Of a DNA stretch of 64,000 nt, positions 31,861 through 42,904 are shown piece by piece; within the stretch, counting starts at the first letter, position 1; every line of letters starts with the position of its first letter. A model generated the notes under the pieces. It was not told where the DNA came from, did no database searches, and saw nothing but the letters and a program-made list of their open reading frames with translations. The translations under genes and the position numbers were made by a program. Origin of the DNA: Cepaea nemoralis. Taxonomy: Eukaryota > Mollusca > Gastropoda > Stylommatophora > Helicidae. The DNA is taken from the NCBI GenBank assembly GCA_014155875.1, contig JACEFZ010004174.1, positions 247,001 to 311,000 of the forward strand, in the 5' to 3' direction.

Positions 31861-33222
31861 TTATGGTGGCATATAGTCGGTATGGATTAAGTATTGAAAG
31901 AGTTTTCGGTTAAATGTGTAGGGACTCATTGGAGTTTTCAGATCTGTAGGCAGATCATTCCATAAGTGAGCACCAGAATAGGCGAAACATGTTTTGTATA
32001 GGTCCAATCTAGGCTTTGAGACATGTAACAAATTTAGGCGCTTGCTGTTCATTGCATTAGATTGAATCAGCGGCAGAAGATACTCTGGGGTATTTTGAGA
32101 TATAATTTTATTCACTAATTTGGCTTTGTTGAAAAGGAAGCGCTTTTGTAGTGGTAGAAGTCTTAGATGACTGTACAAATTATTACTTTCAACGTGCTTT
32201 ATGTCAGAAACCAGACGAATAGCGCGGTTTTGTAGAGAACATAGTCGTTTTAAATTAGATTTAGGGCAACCATCCCAAACTGTGGAACAGTAATCGAGAT
32301 GTGATTGGATATAGCATGTATATAATATTTTTCGTGTGCTTTCGTCCAGGAAGTGCTGAATTTTAGCAAGTTGGTAAACTTTTTGTGCTATTTTCTTGGT
32401 AAGAGCGTGAACATGAGAGCTCCAGTTCAAATGGCTGTCTATTAAAAGCCCTAGTGTTTTATGTTCAGTCACATTAACTATAGGTAACGTGCCCATGCGG
32501 AGTTCGAGCGGTGATCCAGTTATGGCTAGTGTCTGTAGTTTTTGTCTGGTCGTTATTAGCATGGATTTGGTTTTGTCGATGTTAATTTGCATGCGGTTTT
32601 CATTGCTCCATCTAGTAAGATTATCAAGTTCCTTTTGTAAAGAATTCTCTAATTCACTACGGTTTTCTTGACTAGTATATATAGTACAGTCGTCTGCGAA
32701 TAGATCACAAGTTGTATTGATATATAAAGGAAGATCATTAATATAAACTGCAAAAAGCAGCGGACCTAGTATTGAGCCCTGAGGCACACCAATATTAAGC
32801 TGTGTGGGTCTTGATAGACAGTTGTTGAAGGACACGACTTGTTGCCTGTCGGATAGAAATGACGTAATTATGTTCACCATGTTGGTGCTTGTCTTCATTT
32901 GCTTTAGTTTTCTAATTAAAATATCGTGATCTACCATATCAAAAGCTTTTTTAAAGTCTACAAACACCGCTCCACAAATTCTACCGTTGTTGATGTTTAA
33001 GTGCCAGTTATCGGTCATTTTTGTTAGAGCACTATGGCAAGAATATTTAGGTCGAAACCCAGATTGACTGTTAATTATTAGATCATTGTTAATTAAATGG
33101 TGTAACGTTATTTTATGAATGTGTTTTTCTAGTGGTTTTGATAGCGACGATAGTAAGGAAATAGGTCTATAATTACCCAAAACGCTATTATCGATTGAGC
33201 CATTTTTAATAAGCGGAAACAC
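31861..33222 (-). CDS. CR1/jockey-like LINE reverse-transcriptase ORF, 5' truncated but open
   Basis: 453 codons without a stop on the minus strand. RT blocks in order: VLGNYRPISLLSSLSKPLEK, SGFRPKYSCHSALTKM, VFVDFKKAFDMVDHDILIRK (first catalytic Asp), NIGVPQGSILGPLLFAVYIN, LFADDCTIYTS (FADD catalytic box) and INIDKTKSML. A normal C-terminal region follows (LGLLIDSHLNWSSHVHALTK, LFNKAKLVNKII) with stop at 31861. The 3' side carries repeated GAACAATTATA units (31795-31855), typical of the microsatellite-like end of this group. The upstream endonuclease is missing, so the copy is 5' truncated and immobile. The ORF may simply be young. Confidence 0.92.
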   Translation of the reverse strand: MFPLIKNGSIDNSVLGNYRPISLLSSLSKPLEKHIHKITLHHLINNDLIINSQSGFRPKYSCHSALTKMTDNWHLNINNGRICGAVFVDFKKAFDMVDHDILIRKLKQMKTSTNMVNIITSFLSDRQQVVSFNNCLSRPTQLNIGVPQGSILGPLLFAVYINDLPLYINTTCDLFADDCTIYTSQENRSELENSLQKELDNLTRWSNENRMQINIDKTKSMLITTRQKLQTLAITGSPLELRMGTLPIVNVTEHKTLGLLIDSHLNWSSHVHALTKKIAQKVYQLAKIQHFLDESTRKILYTCYIQSHLDYCSTVWDGCPKSNLKRLCSLQNRAIRLVSDIKHVESNNLYSHLRLLPLQKRFLFNKAKLVNKIISQNTPEYLLPLIQSNAMNSKRLNLLHVSKPRLDLYKTCFAYSGAHLWNDLPTDLKTPMSPYTFNRKLFQYLIHTDYMPP

Positions 33223-33267
33223 TTCATGATGGTGACGTTTTAATAAGCGGAAACATCTTCATGATGA
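33206..33267. repeat. Tandem duplication at the 5' break of the CR1-like LINE
   Basis: TTAATAAGCGGAAACA + CTTCATGATG occurs at 33206-33230 and again at 33238-33264 with small changes. The second copy runs into the host pseudogene. Confidence 0.75.
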
Positions 33268-33690
33268 TGAGTTTCTTTGCGGGTTGCATGGGAAGAAAAA
33301 AGCAGCATGGATAGCATTTAAATCAGTAGTGGATACTTTTCTTGGAAACAACAGATCTGATAATTACAATTAAATTGTAGAACATCTCCTTCTGAAGTAT
33401 ACTAGTCTTGGCTGCAACATGTCTTTGAAAATTTATTTTCTGGATTCTCATTTAGATTTCTGTACGTCAAACTGTGGAGTGTCAGCGATGAGCATGGTGA
33501 ATGATTTCACCAAGACTTTGGAATCCATGCAGACATGGTACCAAGGCAATTGGAGCCCTTCCATGCGTGCTGATTACAGTTGTACTATGACAAGAAATAC
33601 CTCATTGATTTACTTCAATCGACTGAATAATGACAGAATGGGTTCAAATGCGCCTTTTTACAACATTATATGTGAACTTTAAATACTGTT
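33265..33690 (+). pseudogene. Uncharacterised dispersed animal gene family, pseudogene part 2
   Basis: Continues part 1: KKAAWIAFKSVVDTFLGNN, then, after a stop, LGCNMSLKIYFLDSHLDFCT and, after a gap, MVNDFTKTLESMQTWYQGNW followed by SPSMRADYSCTMTR. FLDSHLDFF, the Y-Q-G-xWSPSMLADYCW block and the order match the family's C-terminal half. The frame is broken several times. Confidence 0.72.
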
Positions 33691-34264
33691 TCTATTTTGT
33701 TTTATATCATTGTATGTTGAAATATCAATTAATTAAGTATGTAACCATAATTTTTATAACGCTAAAGTAGAAAGGCTAACTGTTCACCCTTGAGATTATA
33801 CAAGCATACATTATTTGTATTACTGTAACGTAAATCCATCATTAAAAAACCATAGACAATTGGTGAATTTCGTTATGATATTTGAAATCAGCATGTCATA
33901 ATCAATAAGAAATAGTGTACGTAAATTCTGATACAATTAACTTTCGAAAATGTGTTGACTTGTATAAGCTAATCCAGACGCAAACATCCGTCGTCGAGTG
34001 CACTCACTCCCCAGTAGTGGCAACAACTATAAGTAGACGCACATGTATGGACGAAGCTTGAGTTCATAGCGAACGAAATAAAGTACTGTAAAGCAATAAA
34101 TAGCGCACTGGCTAGCATTCTTGCTTGCCGACTTGTTGGTCACCAGTTCGATACCGCTCTTGGTGGGGATGTTTTTAAAGAAACTTACCCCACTTCAATG
34201 CATGAAACGTCTTCGTTTATAGCATATTCTTCCTTTAATAATTATATCTTTTACGATCATAAGT
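33691..34264. other. No recognised feature
   Basis: AT-rich sequence. A possible short tRNA-like segment (GCGCACTGGCTAGCATTCTT, GTTCGATACCGC) lies at 34105-34165 but does not fold into a full tRNA. Confidence 0.45.
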
Positions 34265-34267
34265 AGC

Positions 34268-34512
34268 CGGCCTCCCTGGCTGAGGGTTTAGCAGCTTTCT
34301 CCGTAACCCCGAATACTCTCGTGGTTGACGTGAGCGCACGAGAATTTGAAGAGGTTCGAGTCGCAGCAGTGACTTACGAGAGTATGGAGCCGGTCGCTCA
34401 GAAAGTCGTGGCGTGCTGATGAGCGTAATCTAGCCTAGGAATCAACATACAGCTGAAAGATGCTGGTGTTGACCGCAATATCCTGAAACAGGATGGAAAC
34501 GCGGGAAAAAAA
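34268..34512 (+). mobile_element. SINE family A
   Basis: CTCCCTGGCTGAGGGTTTAG head, GGTTCGAGTCGCAGCAG (B-box), GCTCAGAAAGTCGTGGCGTG and the tail region. Short A-run at the end. Confidence 0.8.
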
Positions 34513-34549
34513 AGATCATAAGTAATTTAATCTAAATAAAAATATGCTT

Positions 34550-35180
34550 GAAAGGAAAGACAAATTAGAAGAAATACGAACTAAATTGAAGTATGTGACA
34601 CATTGAAAGTATAAGGCAAAGTACGCTAAAATATTTGACAATTCGAAACATGAAAGAATAATTAGGAAACAAATTGGAATAAAGCATTTGACAGTTTAAA
34701 ATGTGAAGGAATAATTAGAAAACAAACTAGACTAAAATATTTGACGATTTTAAATATGAAGGAATAATTAGAAAACAAACTAGAGCCCAGTATGTGACAA
34801 CTTGAAATATGAAGGCATAATTAGAAAATAAACTAGACTAAAGTAATTCGCAACTTGAAATATGAAGGAATAATTAGATAACCAATTAGACTCAAGTGAC
34901 AACTTGAAATATGAAGGAATAATTAGGAATTCAACTAGACTAAAGTAACTGGCAATACGAAGCAATTATTAGGAAACAAACTAGACTCAAGTATTTCACA
35001 ACTTGAAGTATGAAGGAATAATTAGGAAATAAATTAGACTAATGTAATTGGCAACTTTAAATATGAACGAATAGTTAGGAAACCAACTATATTCAACTAT
35101 TTGACAACTTTAAATATGAAGGAATATTAGGAAACAATCAATTTTGACTGAAGTATTTGACAAGAAATGAGAAACACTGC
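34550..35180. repeat. Degenerate AT-rich minisatellite, ~54-bp unit
   Basis: About eleven weak units around AACTTGAAATATGAAGGAAT + AATTAGAAAACAAACTAGAC + TAAAGTATTTGAC. Scattered relatives continue at 36470-36720. Confidence 0.8.
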
Positions 35181-35317
35181 AATAAACTGCTTGAAAACGA
35201 GTGACACGATGAAACAAATAGAGAAAGTTCATTGAAGTGTTTTACAAGTTGAAACTCGAAGACAAAATAAGACACGCCTGCAGTAAAGTATTTGAAAAGG
35301 TGACACACGAACAAAGC

Positions 35318-35369
<52 letters not shown>

Positions 35370-35437
35370 GATTATTATTATTATTATTCCTAATATGATT
35401 TTTAGTGTTACTATTATTATTATTTTTTTAGTATTGC

Positions 35438-35482
<45 letters not shown>
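35318..35482. repeat. (TTA)n microsatellite, interrupted
   Basis: Two TTA runs with a short AT-rich interruption at 35370-35430. Confidence 0.95.
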
Positions 35483-35483
<1 letters not shown>

Positions 35484-35759
35484 ATTATTACTTTAATATA
35501 CTGAACAACAACATCATCATCATGGATTTCAGCCCATGGTCGTCAAAAACATTCAATCTCATAATTGCCTGTCATGGCCCGCTCTTGCCTTCTGTAATTG
35601 CACGTATGACTGCATGGATAGATCTTTGCAGACCTCTATTATATACATGTTGTTTTTGATCTAATCCTCCCTGCTACCCCCTGTATGTTGTCCCTATGAC
35701 TGTTATTGGTCATAGTTTTCTTTGTTTGATTGTTTTATATATCTGTGTCATTCCATTAT

Positions 35760-36075
35760 ATCTCATTAAATGTCACGGGATGATTAATCGTCTTAAGCGA
35801 TTTCCTGTATCTGCCATGGGATGATTAATCGTCTTATGCCTCTTCCCATATCTGATATGGGCTATATTAAATAGTTTTAAAAATCTCACCCCCTATAATT
35901 TTATATATAACAAAAAAATGTCTACTACTATATGAACAATTTTTTAAGTCATATATGCTTATTAAGTTATTAAGTCATGAAGTCATGATATATCCTTACT
36001 TTCCGCCATCCATTTTTGTTTGGTCCAAACATAGGTTTTGCTTGGCACTGAAGCAGATGTATTCCAGAACTGGTT
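35760..36075. repeat. Dispersed repeat F, copy 2
   Basis: Matches 29212-29465. GGGATGATTAATCGTCTTA is itself doubled here (35779 and 35818). Confidence 0.6.
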
Positions 36076-36169
36076 CACTGGTCACTTTGTCAACCCAGCT
36101 GGTTCTTGTCACTTTTCAATAATGCCACATCTCGAATACCTCTAAATAGTTTCATCATGTTTACCCATG

Positions 36170-36305
36170 GAGACTCCAGGGGGTCGTCGCTGAAGCTACG
36201 GAGTTAGTGCTTTGTGTGACACTTTCGGCAGGTCATCCTGCGGAAAGAGACCGAGCCATATGGGTACAACCTGGTGTAACTGAAGTCAATCCATTGTCCA
36301 TATTT
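36170..36305 (+). mobile_element. SINE family B, 3' part
   Basis: GGAGACTCCAGGGGGTCGTC, then CGGAAAGAGACCGAGCCATA and CAACCTGGTGTAACTGAAG. The tRNA-like head is missing. Confidence 0.7.
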
Positions 36306-36724
36306 CACAACAACAACATTTGCCACTGATCAGTTGTACATACAAATAATATTTTCCTTATAGAAATTTGTATATTCATTGAAGTGAGATTTTTGTGTGT
36401 TTCTGTAAATGTCCTCTTTGTCATCGTGATTCTAATTCTAATTTCTGGATCATAATGTCCCTTTTAAGAATAATACAACCACACTAAAATATTTGACAAT
36501 GTGAAACATTACCAACAAATTGTTTCATAAAACGACTAGCACTAAAGAACTTCACACGGTGAAACATGAGGAAAGTGCTAGGAAACTATGCGAAGTATTT
36601 GGCAATGTGTAACATGAAAAGGCATCACAAATCGGCGCTAACGCAAGTATTTATTTAACCAGATGAAACATGAAAACAGTGTTAGAAAACTATCCCAAAG
36701 TATTTGTAAAGGTGAAATATTTCT

Positions 36725-36915
36725 AAAGTATAATAAAAATTGTTGAAAGATTGGACTTTCAAAGTGTTGGAGGTCCCGGGTTCAAGCCCCGGTGAGGGCC
36801 AGGATTTTTTCACGTGGACTTCTAGTAATAAAAATTTCCCCTGGTCTCTGGGTAGTGAGATAGGACGCCTGTGTGTATTGTTGCGCACGTAAAGAATCCC
36901 TGGGCAGTTGGAAAT
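36725..36915 (+). mobile_element. tRNA-derived SINE with a conserved core
   Basis: B-box-like CCCGGGTTCAAGCCCCGG, then TCCCCTGGTCTCTGGGTAGT and TTGTTGCGCACGTAAAGAAT + CCCTGGGCAG. That last motif resembles a SINE core seen in many invertebrates. I recall no reliable family name. Confidence 0.6.
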
Positions 36916-36944
36916 TTCGAGTTAAAAATCTACCCAAAGTATTT

Positions 36945-37095
36945 CAGGATCCTCGCCGTTGCTACTAAGTTCGTGCACTGAGCTGAGATTCTCCGGACTC
37001 AGGTTTGAGTTAGGAGTAGAACGGAGCACTTATGGGTTACACCCGTGTGCCGTGATGATGATTCGTCGACTAAACTAAACTAAACTAAACTGTTG
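36945..37095 (+). mobile_element. SINE-like repeat, family C
   Basis: Homologous to 12650-12800, ending in (TAAAC)5. Confidence 0.7.
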
Positions 37096-37284
37096 AAAGA
37101 TTTCAACATAGGACATGAGAATACTTTTTTTTTTTTTTTATAAATTCTGTTAACTCGCAACAAAATTAAGCCATAGTAACTGACAAGAGGAGAATGTTTG
37201 AACACATAAAACAGAGGGTTAGTCAGAGGTGTGCTTTACCTCAGGATCTGTTTAACCTATCTTGTGACATAATAATGCTATCAA

Positions 37285-37560
37285 ATTATCAACATGGACT
37301 AACATCATTGCACGCCCGGGCAAGTTCAGATCTATTCTGAAATTCTAGAAGTCTGTGGAGACTGATCACTCCAGTTTGGTGTTGGATCACCAGTTTTCTC
37401 GTGTCCCATACAATGCCTTTATGTCTGACAAGCTTGACATCAACGTCTCGCATCCTGAGCCAGATCGTTGTCTCACCCGTGATATCGTCACCAGATGTTG
37501 CAATAAGATATAAAATCTTCTTTCTTTCGCCATTTCTCCACCATTGCGGCATATAACCTC
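37285..37560 (-). pseudogene. I-like LINE C-terminal fragment
   Basis: Minus strand 37552-37289 reads TGETTIWLRMRDVDVKLVRH, then KLVIQHQTGVISLHRLLE. It is equivalent to RLVNQHITGTISHR in the copy at 14700. Confidence 0.65.
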
Positions 37561-37757
37561 AACCAACTTACCCAAAGCCGTTCTATCCTTAGCTGTTCAA
37601 CGCAGCTTCGCCCATGTCCTCTCCAATTTATTAATTTCTGTGCATACTTCTCGTCTCTGTATGTTTTAGATTTTTCTTCATTTATTTCCCTCTGATGGTT
37701 CCAAAATAGAGGCCTTTCTAGTTATACAATTCTTAGGAAGATATTTAATGGTATATA

Positions 37758-38082
37758 CCGGGTGTTTGTTAAGTCTCACTACACTTTGTATTTAGAACAA
37801 ATTTGAAAAATGAAGTACATAATGTCATTAAACATGTGCTAAAATTTCATTAAATTAGTTACAATAGTCACTGCTATCGTCTAACGCTGTTTTGAGGAAG
37901 CTGGAAAGTACCAATAACGCATTAATTGTTTGGAGTGGAAAGGATTACTCCAGCAGACGACTGCCATTGGCAGCATATTGCTTCACGATGGAGTGTGGAG
38001 CACATTTTTTGATGACATCATGTACTTCATTTTTCGAATGTATTCTACATACAAAGTGTAGTGAGGCTTTTAAAACACCAAG
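37758..38082. mobile_element. MITE with ~75-bp terminal inverted repeats and TA flanks
   Basis: Left end TA/CCGGGTGTTTGTTAAGTCTC and right end (reverse complement) TA/CTTGGTGTTTTAAAAGCCTC share the next 55 bases well (ACTACACTTTGTAT, AAAAATGAAGTACAT). Total is 325 bp. There is no transposase. The TA duplication suggests a Tc1/mariner- or pogo-type parent. Confidence 0.8.
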
Positions 38083-38329
38083 TATAATATCTGCTGGGTC
38101 CGTTTATTGATTCGGCACAATAACCACCCAACCGGCTAGGAAATCCGGCATTTAATTTGTATTTACGTCAGCGTGTCAAAGCACTAAACACTAATTGCGC
38201 ATCTCTGCATTGGCTGCAACCAGTACCCGAGCACCCATCCAGACAGTTTCTTCCTCAGCATGTTCATGACATGACATAACATGTGTGGGGTCTCCGAGCA
38301 GAAGCCGTGTGCCTCGCTCTGCGGAGGTA

Positions 38330-38500
38330 TTAAGTTCGTTTTTACACTCCGTCATGCGGTTCACGAGTGCAGTTGTTTTGAAGACTCCTCGAGGTCGTCG
38401 CTAGAGTTAGGAGTTCGTGCTCTGTGCGACGCTTTTGACATCCCACTCTGCGGAACGAAGACTTAGCCATATAAGATAAAACACGGTGCAATGAAATCGA
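38330..38500 (+). mobile_element. SINE family B, diverged
   Basis: GAAGACTCCTCGAGGTCGTC, GAGTTCGTGCTCTGTGCGAC and ATAAAACACGGTGCAATGAA. The head, around 38280, is poorly preserved. Confidence 0.65.
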
Positions 38501-38639
38501 TAATCATGCATTTGAACCACTATAACTCACACACGCATTGCTTGTAGTCCAGCATTTCTAACCAAAGTAGTGTCGTTGCAAAAGTCAGCACCGCAATGTG
38601 TTTACACACATTCCGTCAAGTTCAACAGGTGGAGGATTT

Positions 38640-39475
38640 CATCATCATCAACTTGTGTCATGCCGGTAAGGGTGGGCGGTCATGTTATGCAGCTCACTCG
38701 ATCACCAGAATCGTGGATCAGCTCAGTGTTCTTGTCTCGACCATATAACGTGGCCAAGCCATCCAGGTATTTACTTCTCTGCCATTCCCTTGTTCCCTTC
38801 CCCTCGATCTTGCCAGTTGTCACTAAGTTCTCCAATCTATTTCTTCTCATAACGTGACCAAACAATGGTGGCTATCTACGCCTAATTTCTCTAATTAGTT
38901 TACGGTTTTATTTTGTTTCTCGTAGGACTTTGTCATTGGTTTTTCTGTCTTTCCATGGTATTCTATGCATTTCTTCAGAAACAACATTTTCACAGCCATC
39001 GGGTGTTTTTTAAGATTTTCCACGCCTCAGATCTATACAAAAGCACAGGTTCTATGTAGCATTTCAACACTCTTTTTCTCGTTGCAAATGGCATCTTGTT
39101 ATTTGTCAGTATGTTTTTCATCTTGCAAAAGGCTGCCTTAACATCCATCCATCATGTGCCTTGCCTGTAAGCGTGGGCGGTCATGTTCTGCCATCTCATT
39201 CGATCACCAGAGTCGTGGATCAGATCCGTGTTTCTGTCTCGACCATGCCACAGGGCCAAGCCATCCAGGTACTTGTTTCTAGGTCTTCCCCTTGGTCTGT
39301 TCCCCTCGATCTTACCAGTTGTCACTAAGTTCTCCGAGTCATGTCTTCTCATAACATGCTCAAAAAATTTTGACTGTCTACGTCTAATGTCTCTAATCAG
39401 TTTACGATCTTCATTTGTTTCTTGAAGGACTTGTTCATTGGTCTTTCTGCCTGTCCATTGTATTCTTTGCATTTA
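38640..39475 (-). pseudogene. Two tandem LINE 3' ends
   Basis: 39475-39145 reads MQRIQWTGRKTNEQVLQETN, then RKLIRDIRRRQSKFFEHVMR and GRPRNKYLDGLALWHGRD, the intact C-terminus of the family. 39130-38640 is a second, more decayed copy of the same end (MFGHVMRRNRLENLVTTGKI). They share orientation. Confidence 0.75.
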
Positions 39476-39964
39476 CCTCAGAAACCACATTTCTACAGCC
39501 ATACGCCTTAACATAGATGGCGGATTTATACAACCAGGGATTCTCTGATGAGTTTTATTCCCGGAAAGTGGAACTAAGTTTGATGAAATGGCGGATAAAA
39601 TTGCAGCAGATGTCAGATTAAAGGAATTTGTCTAAACAACATGCAAGACAAGTTACAGTAATCGCAAAGAAACGAATTTTCCCAGAATACAACATTATAG
39701 TAAAGGGATCATGTCTGAGGTAAATTAAGTCGTTAATGACGCTCTGAATTTTCGCAAGATTGTACTCTCTGGGTTTCCATTTCTTGTTAGAGGTTAACAG
39801 TTTATTATTTTCTCTCTCCCCCCCCCCCCCCCAGTATCAGTTTATTGTTAGAGATTACCCAAGCACTTCAATTTAATCTCTCTACTAAGAGGAAATCATC
39901 TATTCAATATAATACATGGGACATCTGCTTTCACAATCCGGTTATTCAGGGAATACCACGCAAT

Positions 39965-40620
39965 CGATGCCTTCATCTCATCTCATCATGTTCCTCTTGT
40001 ACCTTGCGGTGTCGAGGTGAAGTATAAACTTCGTGAGAGTGCCCGATTATGGGCTTCGTATATCGACATTCCCATGGATTCTGTTATTCCCTCCGTCCAA
40101 CGTTTACGTGGTCGGCCTCTTCCTCTGTTTCCATCTGGTCTGTACATCATTGCTTGTTGTGGCATGCTGTTGACTGGTAACCTACTTGCATGGCCAAACC
40201 ATTTGACTTGCTGCTTTCTAATAAAATCTAGAGCAGCTTTAACCCCCACTTTAGTCCTGATTTCTTCATTTCTGATCTTATCTCTTCTTGATACGTTGAG
40301 TATTCTTCTCAGGAACCTCATTTCTGTTGTTGTGATTTTTCTTTCTCTTTTTCTGTCCGTTTATACTTCTTAGTTTTCTACGAGCAGTATGAAGATCCCC
40401 TGCCGGCTTGCTAGGCCAGTCGCAGGTTTAGGACACAAATCTGACCACAGGGAGTCCATCCCCTATGGCGAGCCATAGCCCCGTTAGCCCATGACCTCGC
40501 GGTCATGGTTGCCCGGTCTGCACCACGTGGAGGTGGGGGTTGACTTGTGTAGTCTGCGGGTCATCGGCAGGCTACTAATTTTCGCTCTTCACCCCTCCTG
40601 GGAGAGGCTAGCCGATCCTA
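39965..40620 (-). mobile_element. Internally deleted copy of the RTE-like LINE
   Basis: Right part (40358-40575) matches the LINE 5' region at 27150-27369. Left part (39970-40357) matches its 3' end at 23830-24215. The endonuclease and RT between them (about 2.9 kb) are absent. The join lies at about 40357. The C-terminal peptide MRFLRRILNVSRRDKIRNEE to [10 protein letters not shown] is open for 111 codons. Confidence 0.8.
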
Positions 40621-40739
40621 ACCCTGCTGGCTGCAAGGCCAGGCGCATTCCACACCTTACAGACCTTGTCTGGAGTTATTTTTGTAATTGTGTTATGTAC
40701 AGCTGCAATATTTTATGTACTCATAATATTTTATGAAAA

Positions 40740-40965
40740 TTAACGCAAAGCTGCCAAATCGCCAGCAGCTGTGTTTCGAACGCGGTGTGCGGAACTACGT
40801 ACTGAGTCTTTAACACTTTCGCCACAGAGGCAGTTGGAAATGTTATGAGTACTAGTCGTTCGGAAAGCAAATGACAAATTACTGAACGTAAAGTTGCCAA
40901 GAAATACAAAACAGCTCAAAATGCTGGGGTTGACTGCGACCTCCTGAAAAGGATATGCAACCAAC
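40740..40965 (+). mobile_element. SINE family A with an inverted 5' half
   Basis: The head (40740-40835) is in minus orientation, with CGCCACAGAGGCAG and TGTTTCGAACGCGG. The tail (40855-40962, CGTTCGGAAAGCAAATGACA, CTCCTGAAAAGGATATGCAA) is in plus orientation. Confidence 0.75.
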
Positions 40966-40999
40966 TTTTTTTTATTTTTACGTCCACAAATTCAGATAA

Positions 41000-41560
41000 C
41001 TATGCAGATGGGTAACATCAGATGGGAGATGCATAACTGATATAAAGAACAGGACAGGACATGCAAAAACTGCATTCTATCAAATGAAGAACGTTTTGTG
41101 CAATAATAAGTCACTGTCCTTGGAAGTTAGAAAAAGAGTTCTGCATGTTACATAGAACGAGCTTTAACATACGGCTGCGAATCATGGACAATTAGTAAAC
41201 AGGCGAAAAACATCAATGGAATCCTTAGAGGTGTGGTTTTATAGAAGAATGCTGAATATTATTTGGACAGTCAAAATGAGCAATCAGGACGTTTTAAGGG
41301 AAGCTAAGTCGCAAAGACAACTGATCACAAACATGAGAAAGTGGTAGTCATCGTGTCTTGGCCAGGTTATGAGAAGATAAAAACTAGAACATGCTATGAC
41401 AACCGGAAAGATTTGCGATAAGAGAAATAAAGGAAGACAGTGTGAGAAGATTCTTGACAGTCTTGTGTCATGGCACGGAAGGGAGTCAACACACGAATTT
41501 ATCCATGATGTCGAAGTCGTAATTCTGGGAAAGGCATATAAGCCGGCAAGGCATTTGATG
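41000..41560 (+). pseudogene. LINE C-terminal fragment
   Basis: Plus strand reads an RT-terminal segment (RVLHVT-RTSFNIRLRIMDN type), then VWFYRRMLNIIWTVKMSNQD and REAKSQRQLI. This is the parent motif of the 46-bp minisatellite at 6257-6907. Frames are broken. Confidence 0.65.
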
Positions 41561-41804
41561 ATGACAGCTAACGCAGTTCCAGTAATGTTATTCAGAATTC
41601 TAGGAGAAGAGCTTCTTGTCTTTTTGAATTCCAAAGGTATTGTTGTGTCCTCTTCTTCAGACATGATTCACAGTTGACTGGATTCTGTACGTAAAGTGAT
41701 CAACAAGATGGGGTACTCAGCCCTAGGACAACCGTCTTTAGATGCCTTTTACGTCTTACACGGTAGGCTACGGTGTTACTTTTCTGTGTTTCTCTTATCA
41801 CCCC

Positions 41805-42380
41805 CAATGATACACACATCAGCATCATCATGTGCCATACTGATAAAGCGTGAGAGGTCATGTTTCGCCATCTCACACCTTCACCAGAGTCGTGGGTCAG
41901 CTCTGTATTCTTGTCTCGACCATACCACGTGGTCAAGCATCCAGGTATTTACTTCTCTGTCTTCCCCTTGTTCTGTTAAACTACTGAACGTAAACTTGCC
42001 AAGAGATCACAACAGCAAAAAATTCTGGTGTTGACTGCGACGTCCTTTAAATGACATGCAACTAACTTTAACTAACTTGTTCTTTTCCGCCTCAATCTTG
42101 CCAGTTGGCACAACGTTCTCTAGTTTATTTCTTCTCTTAACGTGCCCAAAAAAGTGTGACTGTTTACGTCTAATTTCCTTAATCAGTTTCCGGTTTTCAT
42201 TTGAGTCTTGAAGGACTTGCTCACTGGTTTTCTGACTCACCATGGTATTCTTTTCCTTTTCCTCAAAAACCATATTACCACTGCCATTAGATGTTTTTTT
42301 TTTTTTTTTTTTAGCTTGTCTGCTCTTTGTAAACATTTCACACGCATACAGAAGTTCAGGTTCTATGTAGCGCTTCATTG
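41805..42380 (-). pseudogene. LINE 3' end interrupted by a SINE tail
   Basis: Minus strand: KTSEQVLQDSNENRKLIKEI, then RRKQSHFFGHVKRRNKLENV, and, after a SINE insertion, TTWYGRDKNTELTHDSGEGV. The insertion (41970-42066) is flanked by CTTGTTCT. Confidence 0.75.
41970..42066 (+). mobile_element. SINE family A, 3' part
   Basis: AAACTACTGAACGTAAACTT to GTCCTTTAAATGACATGCAA, flanked by CTTGTTCT on both sides. Confidence 0.75.
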
Positions 42381-42770
42381 GAGGTGGAAGCAGTGTTAAA
42401 TGGCTATCTTCGCTTTAGAGGTCACAGATTGTGAGAATTGTATGGATTTTTGGCACTGGCCATGCGGGAGTGCGGGGGAATGACCAGGCCGATAGGCTGG
42501 CACTGACAAGGGAGAGGTGGTTCACTGCCTGTGGGACCAGTTGGAGAAGCCTGGGTTCAATATTGAGAACTCGTATGTAGAAAGAATGATATTGCGTGGG
42601 ATCGGCAGGGGTTTTGGAAGAATCTCAAAACAGAGTGAAGACCAGGAGAACTTTCGATCAGATAGCGGTGGGAACGATTAGTAGTATGACTCTTCGCTGA
42701 TGGTGAACGAAGGGACGGAACGCGTATGAGAATGTCCTGTGTTCAGTGATATTGGTTCTTAGCTCATCTC
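42380..42770 (+). pseudogene. I-like LINE fragment (RNase H end and C-terminus)
   Basis: Plus strand pieces match 8600-9095: GTGGAAGCAGTGTTAAATGG, the GHAGVRGNDQADRLA-type region, RGFGRISKQSEDQENFRSD and the MTLR-W-NEGTER end. Several deletions are present. Confidence 0.65.
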
Positions 42771-42904
42771 AACTCAGCTGAACTTCAACACTCTTTATCT
42801 CATTGCAAGTGACAACTTTGTATTGGTCAACGGCAAATTATGGTCATCCTGCTAAAGCAACCAGACGATGCAAGAGATCTAACTTGGATTTTACGAAGGC
42901 GGGG

